Position numbers and translations under genes: made by a program. 64,000 bases of DNA from Cololabis saira (Eukaryota; Chordata; Actinopteri; Beloniformes; Belonidae), in contig NC_084596.1 of NCBI RefSeq assembly GCF_033807715.1, forward strand, positions 35,240,879 to 35,304,878. Reading direction: 5' to 3'. The notes under the pieces are model-generated. The model ran no database searches and was not told where the DNA came from. It saw only the letters and a list, made by a program, of their open reading frames with translations. This document shows, one piece after another, positions 35,131-46,760 of this stretch. Within the stretch, counting starts at the first letter, position 1. Every line of letters starts with the position of its first letter.

Positions 35131-36108
35131 TATGTTCTTATCAAAATCAGAATCAGAATCAGCTTTATTGACAAAGTTTGAACATTGCCCAACAAGGAAT
35201 TTGACTTCGGTTATTTCGCTCACTGTACCCGGATTTAAAAAGTAGCAAACAGTAAATAAACAAATGTACAGTAAATAAACAAATGTGGCACTTATTCACA
35301 TATATACAATTAAAAAAAGTGAAAGGTGCAGCAGTACTGAGGTAGATATGGTAATGACAGCTCTTAATAACATATATACAATTTTTAAAAAGTGAGATGT
35401 GCAGTAGAATGAGGTAGATATGATTAGATTATGGGGAGGTACGTTTTTACAGTATATTGCACAGTGATTGATTCCGTGAATGGGAGAGTGGGGCGCATGC
35501 GCACGCAGCGACCCGTTAGTGAGAGTTTGGCGTTTTGTACTTTTGGCCAAAGCACTGTCGTCACTTTATCTTGTCCTGTGTTGTTGAGTGTATGGTTTTG
35601 GATTGTATGTATAATACGAGATGAATCACTGACTGTAAACCAAATTTACCCAAGCGTACAATAAATAAGTAATCTAATCTAATCTAATCTAATTTAATCT
35701 AATCTGAGACTTTATGAGTTATGAGAGTTCATCAGAGTAACAGCTTGGGGAAAGAAACTATATCCACTATGTACTGTATTTTTATCTTTATGTATTTTAT
35801 TGTTTTTGGGAAGCATTTTGTAATTTTGTTAAGAATGTGTATGTGTGTATTATATGCATATGTGCACGTTAATATGCTCTACTCATTATTGGTCTATGTT
35901 GTTTTATTTTTTTTGTATTTTTTCATTCAATTTTCCAATTCTGTTGGTTAGGTGTCCAACCTGTTCAGGGGAAGGGAGGGCAGGCGTGTTAAAATATAAA
36001 AATGAGCATTGTAATCATTTTGTGTCAGTATCCATGTGCTGTGCTATTAGTGCTCAATAATAAATAAAATTATTAAAAAAAAAGAAAGTTTATTATTATT
36101 ATTATTAT
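35131..36108. repeat. Repeat tail and low-complexity DNA
   Basis: It contains the AATCAGAATCAGCTTTATTG tail, TAATC(TAATC)n near 35671-35705, a T-rich stretch and an ATT microsatellite at 36090-36108 into which the next element inserted. No coding frame is supported. Confidence 0.5.
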
Positions 36109-36741
36109 CAGGGGTGCAGATCCGATGTCAGGATTGGGGGGACACCAACGTGATTTTAATTTTTTGCCAATATGCAACTCATACCATGCCATAAATTGGT
36201 AAAGGCTCGCCAAAAAATACTGCACAGGGAATCATTTATTGTGCTTACCTTTCTTGTTTATTTGTCCTAAACAGCCAACAGTGTGTGTCACTGCTTACTT
36301 AACTGTTATATTCGTAAATCATAATTTTAAGGGTTTTGGGCATGTAGTGTCTACTCATCTCAAATTCTTCTCACTATCTTCCTTTTATCCTATGGGACTA
36401 CTTTATGCACGATCAATTGATACATGGATGAAATATGGAGCCCTAAACAAGTTGTTTAAACTAACTGATCATGTTTTAACACAGTTATGGTGGCAAACAG
36501 TTCTAAGAAAAAAAAAGGACCCATTGCTTTCATTCTGTACACCTCAAAACGCACCGTGGATGTATTATTTTTTTAGAAATATATTTTTAATAAATATTCT
36601 ACATATTCAACCTTTAAGTCTGAAAATACATTTGTTCAATTTTGAATAATTTAGGGTATTTTTATTGGGGGGGACAATTCATGTTTTTCAGAAATTGGGG
36701 GGGGACATGTCCCCCCCGTCCCCCCGGGATCTGCACCCATG
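36109..36741. mobile_element. Non-autonomous element with CA(T/G)GGGTGCAGATCC ends, copy 2
   Basis: It starts CAGGGGTGCAGATCC and ends GGATCTGCACCCATG, in the opposite orientation to the copy at 4911-5591. The flanks are ATT repeats on both sides, so an 8-bp duplication (ATTATTAT) fits but is not informative. Near the right end is the same GGGGGACATGTCCCCC palindrome. Confidence 0.75.
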
Positions 36742-36984
36742 ATTATTATTATTATTGACTCTCACAGTAATACGGGACACAGTGCGTCCCTTTTCAGCTC
36801 AATACGGGACGCCTACTTTAGTTTATAAATACGCAGTACTCGAGATGAGGGGGGATGGCATCCCTCCTGAAATAAAAACGGTCCAAATCATCCCCCCTGT
36901 AAAACTGCCACCCCCCCTTTCCATCCCTTATGTCATTTCATCAATGATTTTGGTATTACTGCTATTTCAACATTTAGAGTCATC

Positions 36985-37285
36985 ACCAGAAAAATAACTT
37001 ATTTGACAATTTTCACCTGTTTCAAGTAAACTTTCACTTGAAATAAGTAGAAAATTCTACCAGTGGGACAAGATTTATCTTCTCATTACAAGCAAAAAAA
37101 TCTTGTTCCACTGGCAGATTTTTCTACTTATTTCAAGTGAAAATCTACTTGAAACAGGTGAAAATTGTTGTTTTTTCCAGTGATGAGTCTTGTTTTAAGT
37201 GTAATGAGATTTTTTTTACTAAAATGAGACATTTTAACTAGAAATAGGACAAATATTCTTAAGATTTGGAGTTTTTGCAGTGATC
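36985..37285. mobile_element. Palindromic MITE, strong hairpin
   Basis: Positions 37006-37169 form a long inverted repeat around a short loop: ACAATTTTCACCTGTTTCAA on the left pairs with the reverse complement ending at 37169, with TTTCTACTTATTTCAAGTGAAA words in the arms. The adjoining part to 37285 (ending AGTTTTTGCAGTG) belongs to the same common fish repeat as I recall it. Confidence 0.75.
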
Positions 37286-37599
37286 CATTTTACTTATCCT
37301 GTGAAGGACAGAGTCATATTGATAAGTTCAGAAAACTGTTTTTTATTGTTGTGTTTTGATGTATTTGATGTAAGCCCAGTGGATATTTAAAGCTTAAATA
37401 TTGGTCAATACTATTATATTATATTATTTGTAATCAGCACAAATTATCTGTCCCCATATGATAAAATCCACCACCCCCCCTGATTTTTTTTTTTACAACT
37501 CGAGTACTGTAAATACGGGACGATTCCGTTTTTCTAGGGACGGTTGTTAACCCTAGTTTCACCCCATGCAGTCCGTGGTGAGGAATCTAAAAGGATGAC

Positions 37600-38200
37600 C
37601 GTTCACCTCTGGCCGTGACCCCCGCTGCGAGGCCGCTCCGGTGTGGAGGATGTGCGGGAACAGGCACTCCCTCCCTCCAACCAGGGCGGCGGGTCCAGAC
37701 GGGCACACCCACCCCGGCCTCGTCACCGTGGGAGAGTCATGTGGGCCGTGCGGGCTTCCTGGTCCTCCGCCCCGCCTCGCCTCGCTCGCGTCGATCCGGC
37801 CGGACAGGGGGGAAACACTTCTCAGCACAAGAACAAAAGCAACAACGAGCAGACCGAGGGGGAGGAAGACGCGGTGACTCACATTTACCCTTCGCCTCCC
37901 GGACTGGTCATTCGCGGCTCGGAGAGGCTTTAGTCGACGGCTCAACTCCCTGGAAAAAAGGCGACAAACTTGGTGGCGGCAGCGCCTGCAGTGATCCCGG
38001 CCGTAATCCCGTCGAGCTGCTTGATAAACAAGAAGAGGGTCAAACAAACACACGGACGGTATTGTTTCCCTCGGTCCACCTCGGAAACTTCGGCCATATA
38101 TATATATAGCCGAGTGGTGGAGAGTTAACTCCCGACTTTCTCCGGTTTCGCTATCCCGCGAGTAGACGGCGAGGAGGACGGGTTATTTTCGGTGTTTTCG
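37600..38200 (+). promoter_or_regulatory. CpG island and first noncoding exon of homez
   Basis: A 600-bp GC- and CpG-rich block ends with TTTTCG and a perfect donor GTAAGT at 38201. A short TATATATATA lies at 38097-38107, about 100 bp before the donor, and may position the start site. The second noncoding exon is at 38909-38995 (acceptor TCTCGCAG, donor GTAGGC), and the coding exon starts after TTCTAG at 39353. Confidence 0.65.
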
Positions 38201-39380
38201 GTAAGTTTATTTTTATGTTTCAGTGAAGCGTGTCTAACTGCAAAGTGCGCCTGTGCAGTTGGAGCGTTTTAGTTGGTACGCCATAAAGAGAGAGGGGGGG
38301 GGGACTGGGACTGGACCGCTATTGTTACTGGCAATGGGATGAACTTTTATACGTTTCTCTTTGGATAAATACTTGTACAAAAATAACCTTTTAATAAACT
38401 CTCCGAGTGTTTGGGGGAAAAGCAACGAAACCTGAGGGGGGCGCATGACCTCATCTCTGGGAATATGTGTCACTAATGACTAATATTTGCTTGCTAATGT
38501 TTGTGTTGCACAAACATTTCTTTCCCAAGTTAAAGCTGCTTTAATCACAGGACGTGGCGTTATCTAATGACTCATTACTTCCTTTCTTCCTAATGAGGGA
38601 CGACTTATCCCAAAATGAAGAGCAAGTAGATATGAGATTGAGATTTAGCTTTCAAACACCTGACTTGTATAATTACTGGCTACATTAATTATACTGACTA
38701 ATATGTGGAGGATGGATCTGGATTACTTGAATGGGTCTCTCAACTGGAACAACCACTGGAATATCTTGAAAAAAAGGTGCCTTCACACCTGTTGATTAAG
38801 AGAGAAATGTTTCCTAAGAAATATTGAATGCCTCACGCAGTGTTAAGACGGTAACATATCGAAACCGACGAGTGCAGGATTGATTATTTTCATTTTCTCT
38901 TCTCGCAGGGCTCTGTCGTGGTGTCTGCCCTTTGTGAAGGAGCCGCACTCATCTTTCAGGACTGAGAACTTTAAAGTGGAACAAAGCCTCACTGGGTAGG
39001 CCTGAGAAAGCAGACAGTGATGGATTCCTTGTAGATTTTCGTTCCCCACGCTCCCACCCTTTTCGGGCAGTCCCCCCACTCATGCAAAACAAAAGTCAGT
39101 CCCCACACTTTTGGGGGAGGGGAGACCGAGTCTAGCCAGGGGTATACGACTAGTTTTATTGAGAGTTCAGCATAAGGAGATGGAAGCAGGGGGAGGGCAG
39201 GCGGTTGTCAGATTGACTTCGAGAATGACTGAGAACATGAAGTTCTAAGAACATCACTAAACAAATTGTCCTCCCCTGCACAGAAATCTTATCTTAGAAG
39301 TTAAAAGAAGACTATTCCAAAAAAATAATAAGTGTTTTTGTTTTTACTTCTAGGTGGCAGAACCAACGTTTCTAGCCCAG

Positions 39381-41393
39381 ATGGCATCGTACACAGAACA
39401 TGGTGGCAGAAATGGACAACATGTAGACACAAATGAGTCCTTTGAAGGAAAAGTAAAAAAGACAGAATTTGAAGAAAAGCTTGAAGTCAAATGCTCCTCC
39501 AAGGAATTGACTCACTCTGCCAGCTCAGACGAAAACAACGCAAGTAGTGTGGCGAGCTTCACCACCAACCACAACTCCGTTGTGTGCCTGCCTCTGGTCT
39601 CAGAGGGACTGAAACTGGTGTGGACCCAGGCCGATCAGACCCGAGAACTCGATTCAATCCCAGAACTGGTCCATGCCTTTAACTTATTTCCGTACCCGTC
39701 ATCCCGGGAGGTGAGCACTCTGGCCCGACTATGTGCCTTGCCACTGGACAAAGTGAAAGTGTGGTTTATGGTACAGAGGATTAAATACGGTATTAGCTGG
39801 TCGTCTGAGGAGATCGAGGAGACGCGACGGAAACTGGCGGTACCTGAGCTGTACGATGACTCTGCTGAAACAAACGAAGAAGCAAAACCCAAGAGCAAAA
39901 GTGTGGAGGAATTAGTAATTGAGGACGAGAACAGCGGAGAGGAGGAGATTGGTGGAACCAGCTTCGTCACCCAAGTGCAGAACTCAAAGAGCGAGTCGGG
40001 AGATTCGTGTAAAACAACCAAAACCGCCCCCCCTTGTTTCAGTTCCACGCTCCCACCTCCCCAGGATTCATACTTTTACCACCCCCCAGCAGACTCTCCC
40101 GCAAGCACAGCGGGGGATGTCTCCCTCGACCTATCAGAGTCAGCCTCACGACACCACCGCCACGGACGCTATAAAAAATCCAAAGCTCAACTTGCTGCGC
40201 TGCGCAGAAGTTTTCTAAAGGAGAACTGGCCTGCAGAGGCGGAGCTCAGACGTCTGCAAGAAGAAACGGGGCTGAGTCGCAACGACATACGTAAATGGTT
40301 CAGCGACAGCCGTTACCAGCTAAGAGTTGGTAGAGGAAGTCTGGCAGCGGCCCAGAACTATTCTCACCAAACCGTTGTTGGAGGTAAACATGATCCACAG
40401 TCTCAACCTCTTCCACTTGTTAATCCAAAATCTCAGCTCAGTGAGGTGAAAGGCCAGGACGGAACACGTAACAATGGAATTAGAAATTCACATTTCTTCC
40501 AGACTTTTTTGTCTAACAGCCTGGAAGCATTTGGGGAAAAGGTCCTTGAGATGCAAGGGCACGAAGTCGTGGAGGAGCTTTCTGGAGACGAAGAAAGTTT
40601 TAAAGATGAGGAACAAAGTGAGGAACAACCTTTGCAGTTGATTAAGACTTGCAAGATTGAGCCGGATGTTGTTGAGGAATTAAAATCTTCTCCCAGATCT
40701 TCCCCCTCCGGGAGTCCACCGCTGACTACCCCACCTAATAAACCACTTTCACAGAGATTTCGTACGTCAAAGAAGTCGGTGCATTCAGCAAAATACAGCC
40801 CTTTACTGACACCCGAGTGCCTCTCGGGGGCTTCCACGTCTACGTCCCCTCTTCTCACTCCAGGTGGGCGACCCAGAAAGACCAAGGAGCAGTTGAGTCT
40901 GCTAAAGGAGTACTTTCTGCAGTGTCAGTGGCCCACGAGTGAAGATTACACTGAACTTGTTAAAATTACAAGTTTACCCAGAGCAGATGTTATTCAGTGG
41001 TTTGGTGACACGCGATATGCAGTCAAAAACGGTCAGTTACGCTGGGTGAAGGGTATCCGCGATCACTTCTTGGCAGAACTTGCTTCCCAGCAAAGCAGCA
41101 GTGGTTTGACGAATGGAAGTGGGACCTCCAACCGGGGTGGCCGTAAAAGAAAATCTCCAGCAAATGGATCAGGCTCGTTTACCCCCGATACTCAGCCGTT
41201 GGTAGCATACTACCTTTCAACGGGCCCACTACACGAAAAAGATCTTGACACCCTATGCAAGAAATCGAAAATGGGTTACCAGCAGGTGCGAGACTGGTTT
41301 GCGACTCAGGATGGTGATAAGACTGTGCAAGACCCTGCTGTTGTGCAAGAACCCGCTGTTGCTGAAGAGCATGTTGCTGAAGAGCATTTGTAA
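39381..41393 (+). CDS. homez: Homeobox and leucine zipper protein Homez
   Basis: The coding part lies in one exon, 670 residues from ATG 39381 (the acceptor is at 39353 and the in-frame GTG there is not a start). Homeodomain-like helices occur at about residues 76-140 (WFMVQRIKYGISW), 263-318 (RKWFSDSRYQLR), 497-555 (IQWFGDTRYAVKNGQLRWV), and a partial fourth at 603-643 (RDWFATQD). The ends of the recognition helices carry WF.x(S/D)xR instead of the WFQNRR of classical homeodomains, typical of Homez. A basic segment RGGRKRKS (585-592) is a likely nuclear signal, and acidic stretches lie at 395-417 and at the C-terminus. Homez is a vertebrate nuclear factor of poorly known targets. It neighbours rnf212b here, as in human. 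The frame is intact. Confidence 0.95.
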   Translation: MASYTEHGGRNGQHVDTNESFEGKVKKTEFEEKLEVKCSSKELTHSASSDENNASSVASFTTNHNSVVCLPLVSEGLKLVWTQADQTRELDSIPELVHAFNLFPYPSSREVSTLARLCALPLDKVKVWFMVQRIKYGISWSSEEIEETRRKLAVPELYDDSAETNEEAKPKSKSVEELVIEDENSGEEEIGGTSFVTQVQNSKSESGDSCKTTKTAPPCFSSTLPPPQDSYFYHPPADSPASTAGDVSLDLSESASRHHRHGRYKKSKAQLAALRRSFLKENWPAEAELRRLQEETGLSRNDIRKWFSDSRYQLRVGRGSLAAAQNYSHQTVVGGKHDPQSQPLPLVNPKSQLSEVKGQDGTRNNGIRNSHFFQTFLSNSLEAFGEKVLEMQGHEVVEELSGDEESFKDEEQSEEQPLQLIKTCKIEPDVVEELKSSPRSSPSGSPPLTTPPNKPLSQRFRTSKKSVHSAKYSPLLTPECLSGASTSTSPLLTPGGRPRKTKEQLSLLKEYFLQCQWPTSEDYTELVKITSLPRADVIQWFGDTRYAVKNGQLRWVKGIRDHFLAELASQQSSSGLTNGSGTSNRGGRKRKSPANGSGSFTPDTQPLVAYYLSTGPLHEKDLDTLCKKSKMGYQQVRDWFATQDGDKTVQDPAVVQEPAVAEEHVAEEHL

Positions 41394-43020
41394 AAGTTGG
41401 TGGAGTGCTCCAAGATCTTTCACACAACAGGCATAATTATTGATGTGGTTTATATTGCTTTAATTGAGGCAGGTTTGTGAAATCCAGTCTTCCCTGAACA
41501 AGCCCATAGTGCGGTTTGTGTGTTGATGTATATGTTGCATTCCTGGCTTTTCCTAATATATTTAGACTTGAATCATGTTTGTGCTGCCTATTTTGCTGTA
41601 AATGGGACAGTGGCCTGTACACTGGTTTTCTATATATTTTTTTGGAGCTTATTTTTGTTAGATCACTACAACAGAATTTGTTTTAGTATTCTATTTGTAG
41701 CTATATAATTTAAACTAGTTGTACTTTTGGTACCTGGGTGTAGCAGATTATTTACTGCTCAAAAAAAATTATGTATGTTGACAGACTTATTTCTTGGTCA
41801 CTGTGTGCAGGCATTCCTTGAAACCAATAATCCCTTTCCATGGAAAGCACACTGGACATGTACTTTTAAAATTGACATCTTGCACTTTGGTTTTTCAACC
41901 TGCTGCCGTTAAAGTGATTAAACCCAATGATTTCACCAAAAAAAGGTCTTAATTATTTCACAAAATCAAAATTCCTAACTGTGCTGTCAGTGTTGATGGG
42001 GTGTTTCTGGAACTCTGTCATGCATAAGAAAAAAAACAAAAAAAAAAACAGCATCTAGATAGTATATTTCTGAACCACATTCCCCGATTCCCATTTAGTC
42101 CTCCTGTTGTAATATTTGAATACTTTGTCTGTCATTTGTATATAAATGCACCTTTGTAACAGTAAGGTTTAAATGTTAACTGTAGATGCAACAATTATGC
42201 AGAAATCAATTTGCAAAATTAGTCATTAAATCAGAGATGGATCATCTTTTTGACATAAAGGCATATTGTCAGCCTTCATGGTTCTTTTCTGTAGACAGAC
42301 AAGATGTGCATAAGATGGACCTGATGAGTACAGTGGATTCAAATCCAGAAAGAGAACAGTTTGTGAACACGTGTCCTGGAGGACAGCACAAATATTCATT
42401 TAGGTTATATCACTTTGTGCAAAGCTTCACAACCTCAAGTACTTATAGTTTACCTAAATAGAATGATGCACACTTCAAGTCGGGTCAGTTTAGACATGTT
42501 CAGATAAAGCTGAAATAATTAGAAACTTGATAAGACTGCGTGCATCACTTTTTCCTTCTGATAGTCATGAAAAGCTAAAGCCAGTGTCATGCTGTAGGGA
42601 TTAAGTCCCTACATTTGTCTTCCTTTACCAATGTTTTGAAATATATATTTTCCTGTTTGAAAAAAAAAAAGAAGTCATTTGCACAATTGTATCACTGGAA
42701 ACAAGTAAAATATTTGTCTTTATAACTGAGTGCGCAAACTTTTTTGGGGGGGCGAGGGGTCCGATATAATGAACCCAGATGATCATGATAATATTACACA
42801 GAGAAATGACATTGCAATAATTAAGGTTTTATGGTTTAATTCCTCAATCAACATGAAATAAACCGTGTACATTTAACAAATGTACAAAATATTTTTACTT
42901 TTTCTAAGATACAAAACTGAAAGTGTTTCTTTTGCAACAATGTGATGGCTCTGATGAGCAAATCTATGACTGAGGGGTCAATACTGAACAAACATGTCCT
43001 ATGAGTAAGTGGCCACTAGG
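41394..43020. other. homez 3' untranslated region and convergent intergenic space
   Basis: AT-rich sequence with no coding frame. ATTAAA at about 41918 and A-rich tracts (42030-42050, 42660-42672) could serve as 3' ends of homez. rnf212b ends from the other side at 43021, so the two genes converge. Confidence 0.5.
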
Positions 43021-44875
43021 TCATTGTCTGGGTGACTGTATTGAGATGGCGTTCATGAAGGGGAACTGGAAAACAGGAGTTCTGAGGATGACAGAAATGA
43101 GCAGAGTTGCATGGGGAAATTCTACCCACCAGTAATATGTGAATCCACGCTTGCGTGCCAGATGTTTCCAAGGGAGTGTTACTTACCTTGTAGGAGTGCT
43201 GAAGGATGAAGGCGTTCCTTCATAAAAAAGAGAGAAAATGGTACATTTAAAAAAAGGTTGAACTTCCCTTTGTTTCTAGTGTAAGGAAGTGAGTAAAATA
43301 CAACATCCATGCTACTGTATGCAGCAAGACTTAACTGAGTACATGAAGAGAACTGTGGCTGGAAATGGAGGCCATTGATCCAGTAGTCTGACAAAACAGA
43401 ATAAGGCCGAAGGTTAAATCCAAATCTGATGTATTTGTGGACGTGTGTGTTTTTTATATCAGACACTTACAGTGAGAGAGCGACTGAGACCTCTGGCCCA
43501 CCTCTGGGACTCGGCTGAGCCTGGATGACTAACACCCAAACAGCATATTTTAGTGTTTTTGTGAAACAATGAACCAATTCATCTAGAACGTGGCATTTTA
43601 AGGCGTACCTTGTAGTCCTTGAATGAGGGGTAACTAGTAAAAGAAAACAAACATCCACACATAAGTCCATTTGAATCAAACTATGTGAAAGCCACTACTA
43701 GTGTCAAAAAAATATTCTCTGCATTACCTGGAGATGCAACAGCCACAGGGAGCGACACCCTCTGACTTCTGTGAATTAAGAAAAAACGTTTTTGTCATTT
43801 GAAAAACGAAAATGGGAAAACGTAAGTAAAAAAGTAAAACATGGCCTTTACCCATTACTCTGAAACTGGACTGGACAAACCTGTGGCACATAGAGGATAC
43901 AGATTAAATTAGCTATTGAATGTTTGAACAACTGGGGATATTTTGGGGGAATAATTCTTTAATTGATTTATATTTTTTTTACACTTGTTCTCCTCTGAGA
44001 GAGTGGCTTTTTTAATTCAATTGCCTCCCGTTTCAGCTCTGTCAGTTGCTTCTTTAACTCGGTATTCTCCTTTTTCAGCTCTGAGATTTGCCTAGTGTGA
44101 ACAGATGCAGGAAGAGGAAGAGTTTCCGTTTAGTGTTTTATTTACATACCTGCTGACACCATGATATCTGATCTTGAAGTCACCTGTAACTCTGCTCAGT
44201 GACTTCCCTCAGACGCTGCTCCAATTCGGAAGCTTTATTTTTTAAATGGGCAATGACTCTTTCCATTTGTTTCTGCTGAAAAATTGCAATCTGGACAAGT
44301 GTGAAGACTGTTCAAGTTTATTGTGGTGATGATAAATCATTCATCAGATGACAATACTTTAGAAAATGGATTCATAGGTCAAATAATTCAGACCAATAGC
44401 ATTTGAACACTAAGAAGACAGACCTGGGACAAGTGTGCCAGCCTTGACTGAATAAGCTTCACAGGGTCCTTGAAAAACACCTTTTCCTCTGGCTTCATCT
44501 GAAACAGAAATGTGTCCAGATAGAGAAATACTTCCTGTGTGAATTAAGATCAATCCGAATAAGTCAACGTGACCGACCTTATCAGTGATGGCCAGGTAAC
44601 TGCAGTTAGCCCCACATACACTGCACTGTTCTGAGAGGAAAAAGTGGAGGGAATAAAATCACAAGGCATCAGTAGTCTGAAACTTTTGGGATTTTCTTGA
44701 AAGAAATTCCAGCTACAATCTTAAGTCAAGCAATTAAATTTAGCAAGCTGAGTAGATAAAACATAAATCTCTCACTGGATTTAATGCATGCTTCGCAGCA
44801 GATGTGGCCACAGCTGGTCAGGGAAAACGTTGATCCTCTTTTTGTGAAGCACTTGTTACAATGGAACCAGTCCAT
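43021..44875 (-). CDS. rnf212b: RING finger protein 212B, ZIP3-family meiotic factor
   Basis: Exons read: 44776-44875, 44578-44630, 44424-44498, 44184-44290, 43983-44091, 43852-43880, 43728-43768, 43609-43633, 43471-43522, 43343-43387, 43187-43217, 43021-43081. The N-terminus [10 protein letters not shown] with C6, C9, C22, H24, C27, C30, C36 and C39 is a C3HC4-type RING, nearly the start of human RNF212B. Exons 3-5 encode [14 protein letters not shown] and a coiled coil ([18 protein letters not shown]). The C-terminal part is Ser/Pro-rich and ends in [19 protein letters not shown]212-type proteins stabilise crossover intermediates on meiotic chromosome axes, probably as SUMO/ubiquitin ligases. 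Phases agree through exon 7. The joins of exons 8-11 do not all agree in frame with the Ser-rich reading, so one boundary is wrong or there is an indel. Confidence 0.85.
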
Positions 44876-44879
44876 TTTT

Positions 44880-46300
44880 AAATCTTTATTTTTTCTGCAA
44901 ATGAACACAAGATCCAAGTATACAAATAAGACTAGTATGCAAGTTGACAACGTGAACAAAAGCAATGTTCATAAAAAAATGCCTAAACACTTTGAGAATT
45001 TAATTTGAGACCATGAACATCTTTTTGATTAATGACAGAAAATGTCCTGTCATATAGAATGTGATGAATGTGTCCTTAAAAGTCTCAAAACGGCAAAAAG
45101 AAACTGATGCTAATTAAAAGTTTCAAAAAGTTGGGACAGATGCAATGACTGGGAAAGTTGCAGATTATTTTGACTTTATATATGGACCTATTCATGTAAA
45201 ACACAGAGTGTGACAAACACAGATGTAGAACTGACTTTCTTTCTCACCATCAACCCAGTGACGTCTTTAAAAAAAATCCACAATCTAACAATCTGAAGTG
45301 GGGAGGTAATATTTGTACATGTTTTGAGCTTTGTACACTCATATCTCAAACATGACCCACTGTTTACGTTTTAAGCACATGTTGGCATGCTGTTACACCT
45401 GAGTGAGAGGTAAGAAATAATTTAACTTTGTGAAACTGAAAAAAAACTTTTGCATTACCTAACTATTCCAGTACAGATCCCTGAAACATCTCACCAATAA
45501 TCAACTAGTTAACTAGCAACAGGAGAGCTACAAGAGGAGGGGTTCACCCAGTGTTTCCCAAAGTTTTACATATTTTGTCTGTAGATCACTGCTATTCATC
45601 TTTTGATAAGTTCTTAGTTAGTTCTTTCTGCAGTTTTATAGGACCAATGCAAGCCACACTGCACTACATGGATCTGCCTAATCTTGGGTAAGACATCAAG
45701 AAAGGTGTGTAGAGACTGTACGATGATGCCCTCTTGTGTCAGACTATGTCCTGATGCAGCGTTGGTCTTTGCCTTATGACTGAAAATAAAACCACCATAA
45801 TGGGGAGAGCTGCTTTGCAATGGAGTAAATCTGTGTTTACAATAATACACTGTTTTTATTCTTTTTTAAATTATGTTTTGTTACTTTTTTTGGCAACTAT
45901 AATTGGTTGAAAATGCAGCAGTAACACATTATTCAAGTTCTGGCTGAATTGTGCTGATTACCAGTGGGATCCAGGGGTGATATCAACAATGTTATTGTTT
46001 GTAAGTCTTTCATGGTCTGGCTCCATGCTTCATTGTTTATGTTAATCCTGATTTGCACAAGTAGGTCACTTGACTTGGGTCATTATCATAGCTGCTACCT
46101 TTAGTACCCCACCCTCAAACCACTGGATGTGTGGGGGGGAATGGTACAACATTTTAATTTCAAAGGTTTTCTATGGCATGACATGATTAAAAATATCTGG
46201 TCATCAGGTTTCAAAATTAGGTGTATACAACCTCAGATGAACAAAAACATGACGTTTACATCATATTAACAGGAACAGATCCTTATTGTAACAACTCTCC
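44880..46300. other. Intergenic DNA upstream of rnf212b
   Basis: No gene seen. The rnf212b promoter must lie just above 44880, but I see no CpG island or clear TATA box. Short open frames here look random. Confidence 0.4.
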
Positions 46301-46317
46301 TACACTGATACATATAT

Positions 46318-46760
46318 TGTGCTTGATCTACTTAAAAAAAATAAGTCAACTTTTTGCATGAGATTATTATGTAGATCAAGAAAGACTAGTCTTTGTATAA
46401 ACTACTTAATTTTATGTATGTAAATAATACATTTTGCAAGTACAGTCAACTTAATTGTGTTAAGTTTACTTTATTTATCAAAATTAAGTTGACTTTAAAA
46501 AGAAAAGAAAAAAAGAGAAAAAGAGAACAAAAGAGAGAAAAAGAAAAAAAAGGAAAAAAGATTAAAAAAATTAAGAAAAGGAAAAAAAAATAAAAAATTT
46601 AGTTGACTTTTCTTGCAAAAATTAAGTTGACTTTACTTGCAAATGAATTTTGTACATACTAAAAATCGAGTAGTTTATACAAAGACTAGTCTTTCTTGAT
46701 CTACATAAAAATCTCATGCGAAAAAGTCGCTTTAATTTTTTAAAAGTAGATCAAACAAGA
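46318..46760. mobile_element. Inverted-repeat MITE with A/G-rich centre
   Basis: GATCTACTTAAAAAAAATAA and GTAGATCAAGAAAGACTAGT on the left reappear reversed on the right (ACTAGTCTTTCTTGATCTAC, 46684-46705). The arms contain AATTAAGTTGACTTT words facing each other around an AAGAAAAAG-rich core (46500-46590). No target duplication was resolved. Confidence 0.6.

Larger units (their letters stand above)
34404..37553. mobile_element. Interrupted copy of the repeat seen intact at 51529-52010, with nested insertions
   Basis: The left part (34404-34870: AGGGTTCCCAACTACCTGAAA, AAGGGACACCTCATCTGCAG, AACAGAAACCTGTCCTGCTT) and the right parts (36755-36810, and 37505-37553 with ATACGGGACGATTCCGTTTT) match successive segments of the 51529-52010 copy in order. 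Between them lie an L2 piece, a microsatellite, a G-rich non-autonomous element and a palindromic MITE, showing insertions into an older element. Confidence 0.7.

Noticed and set aside
37559..38053. 164-codon minus-strand open frame in the homez CpG island, with a hydrophobic stretch
   Set aside because: An equally long frame exists on the other strand, as GC-rich DNA often gives. It has no family resemblance (I considered PPP1R3E because of the human neighbourhood and it does not match), and it overlaps the homez promoter and first exon.
39354..39380. homez start at the GTG directly after the acceptor
   Set aside because: GTG is not used as a normal start in vertebrates. The first ATG, at 39381, is in frame nine codons later.
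44784..45008. Plus-strand frame opposite the rnf212b RING exon
   Set aside because: It is the antisense shadow of the RING-coding exon.
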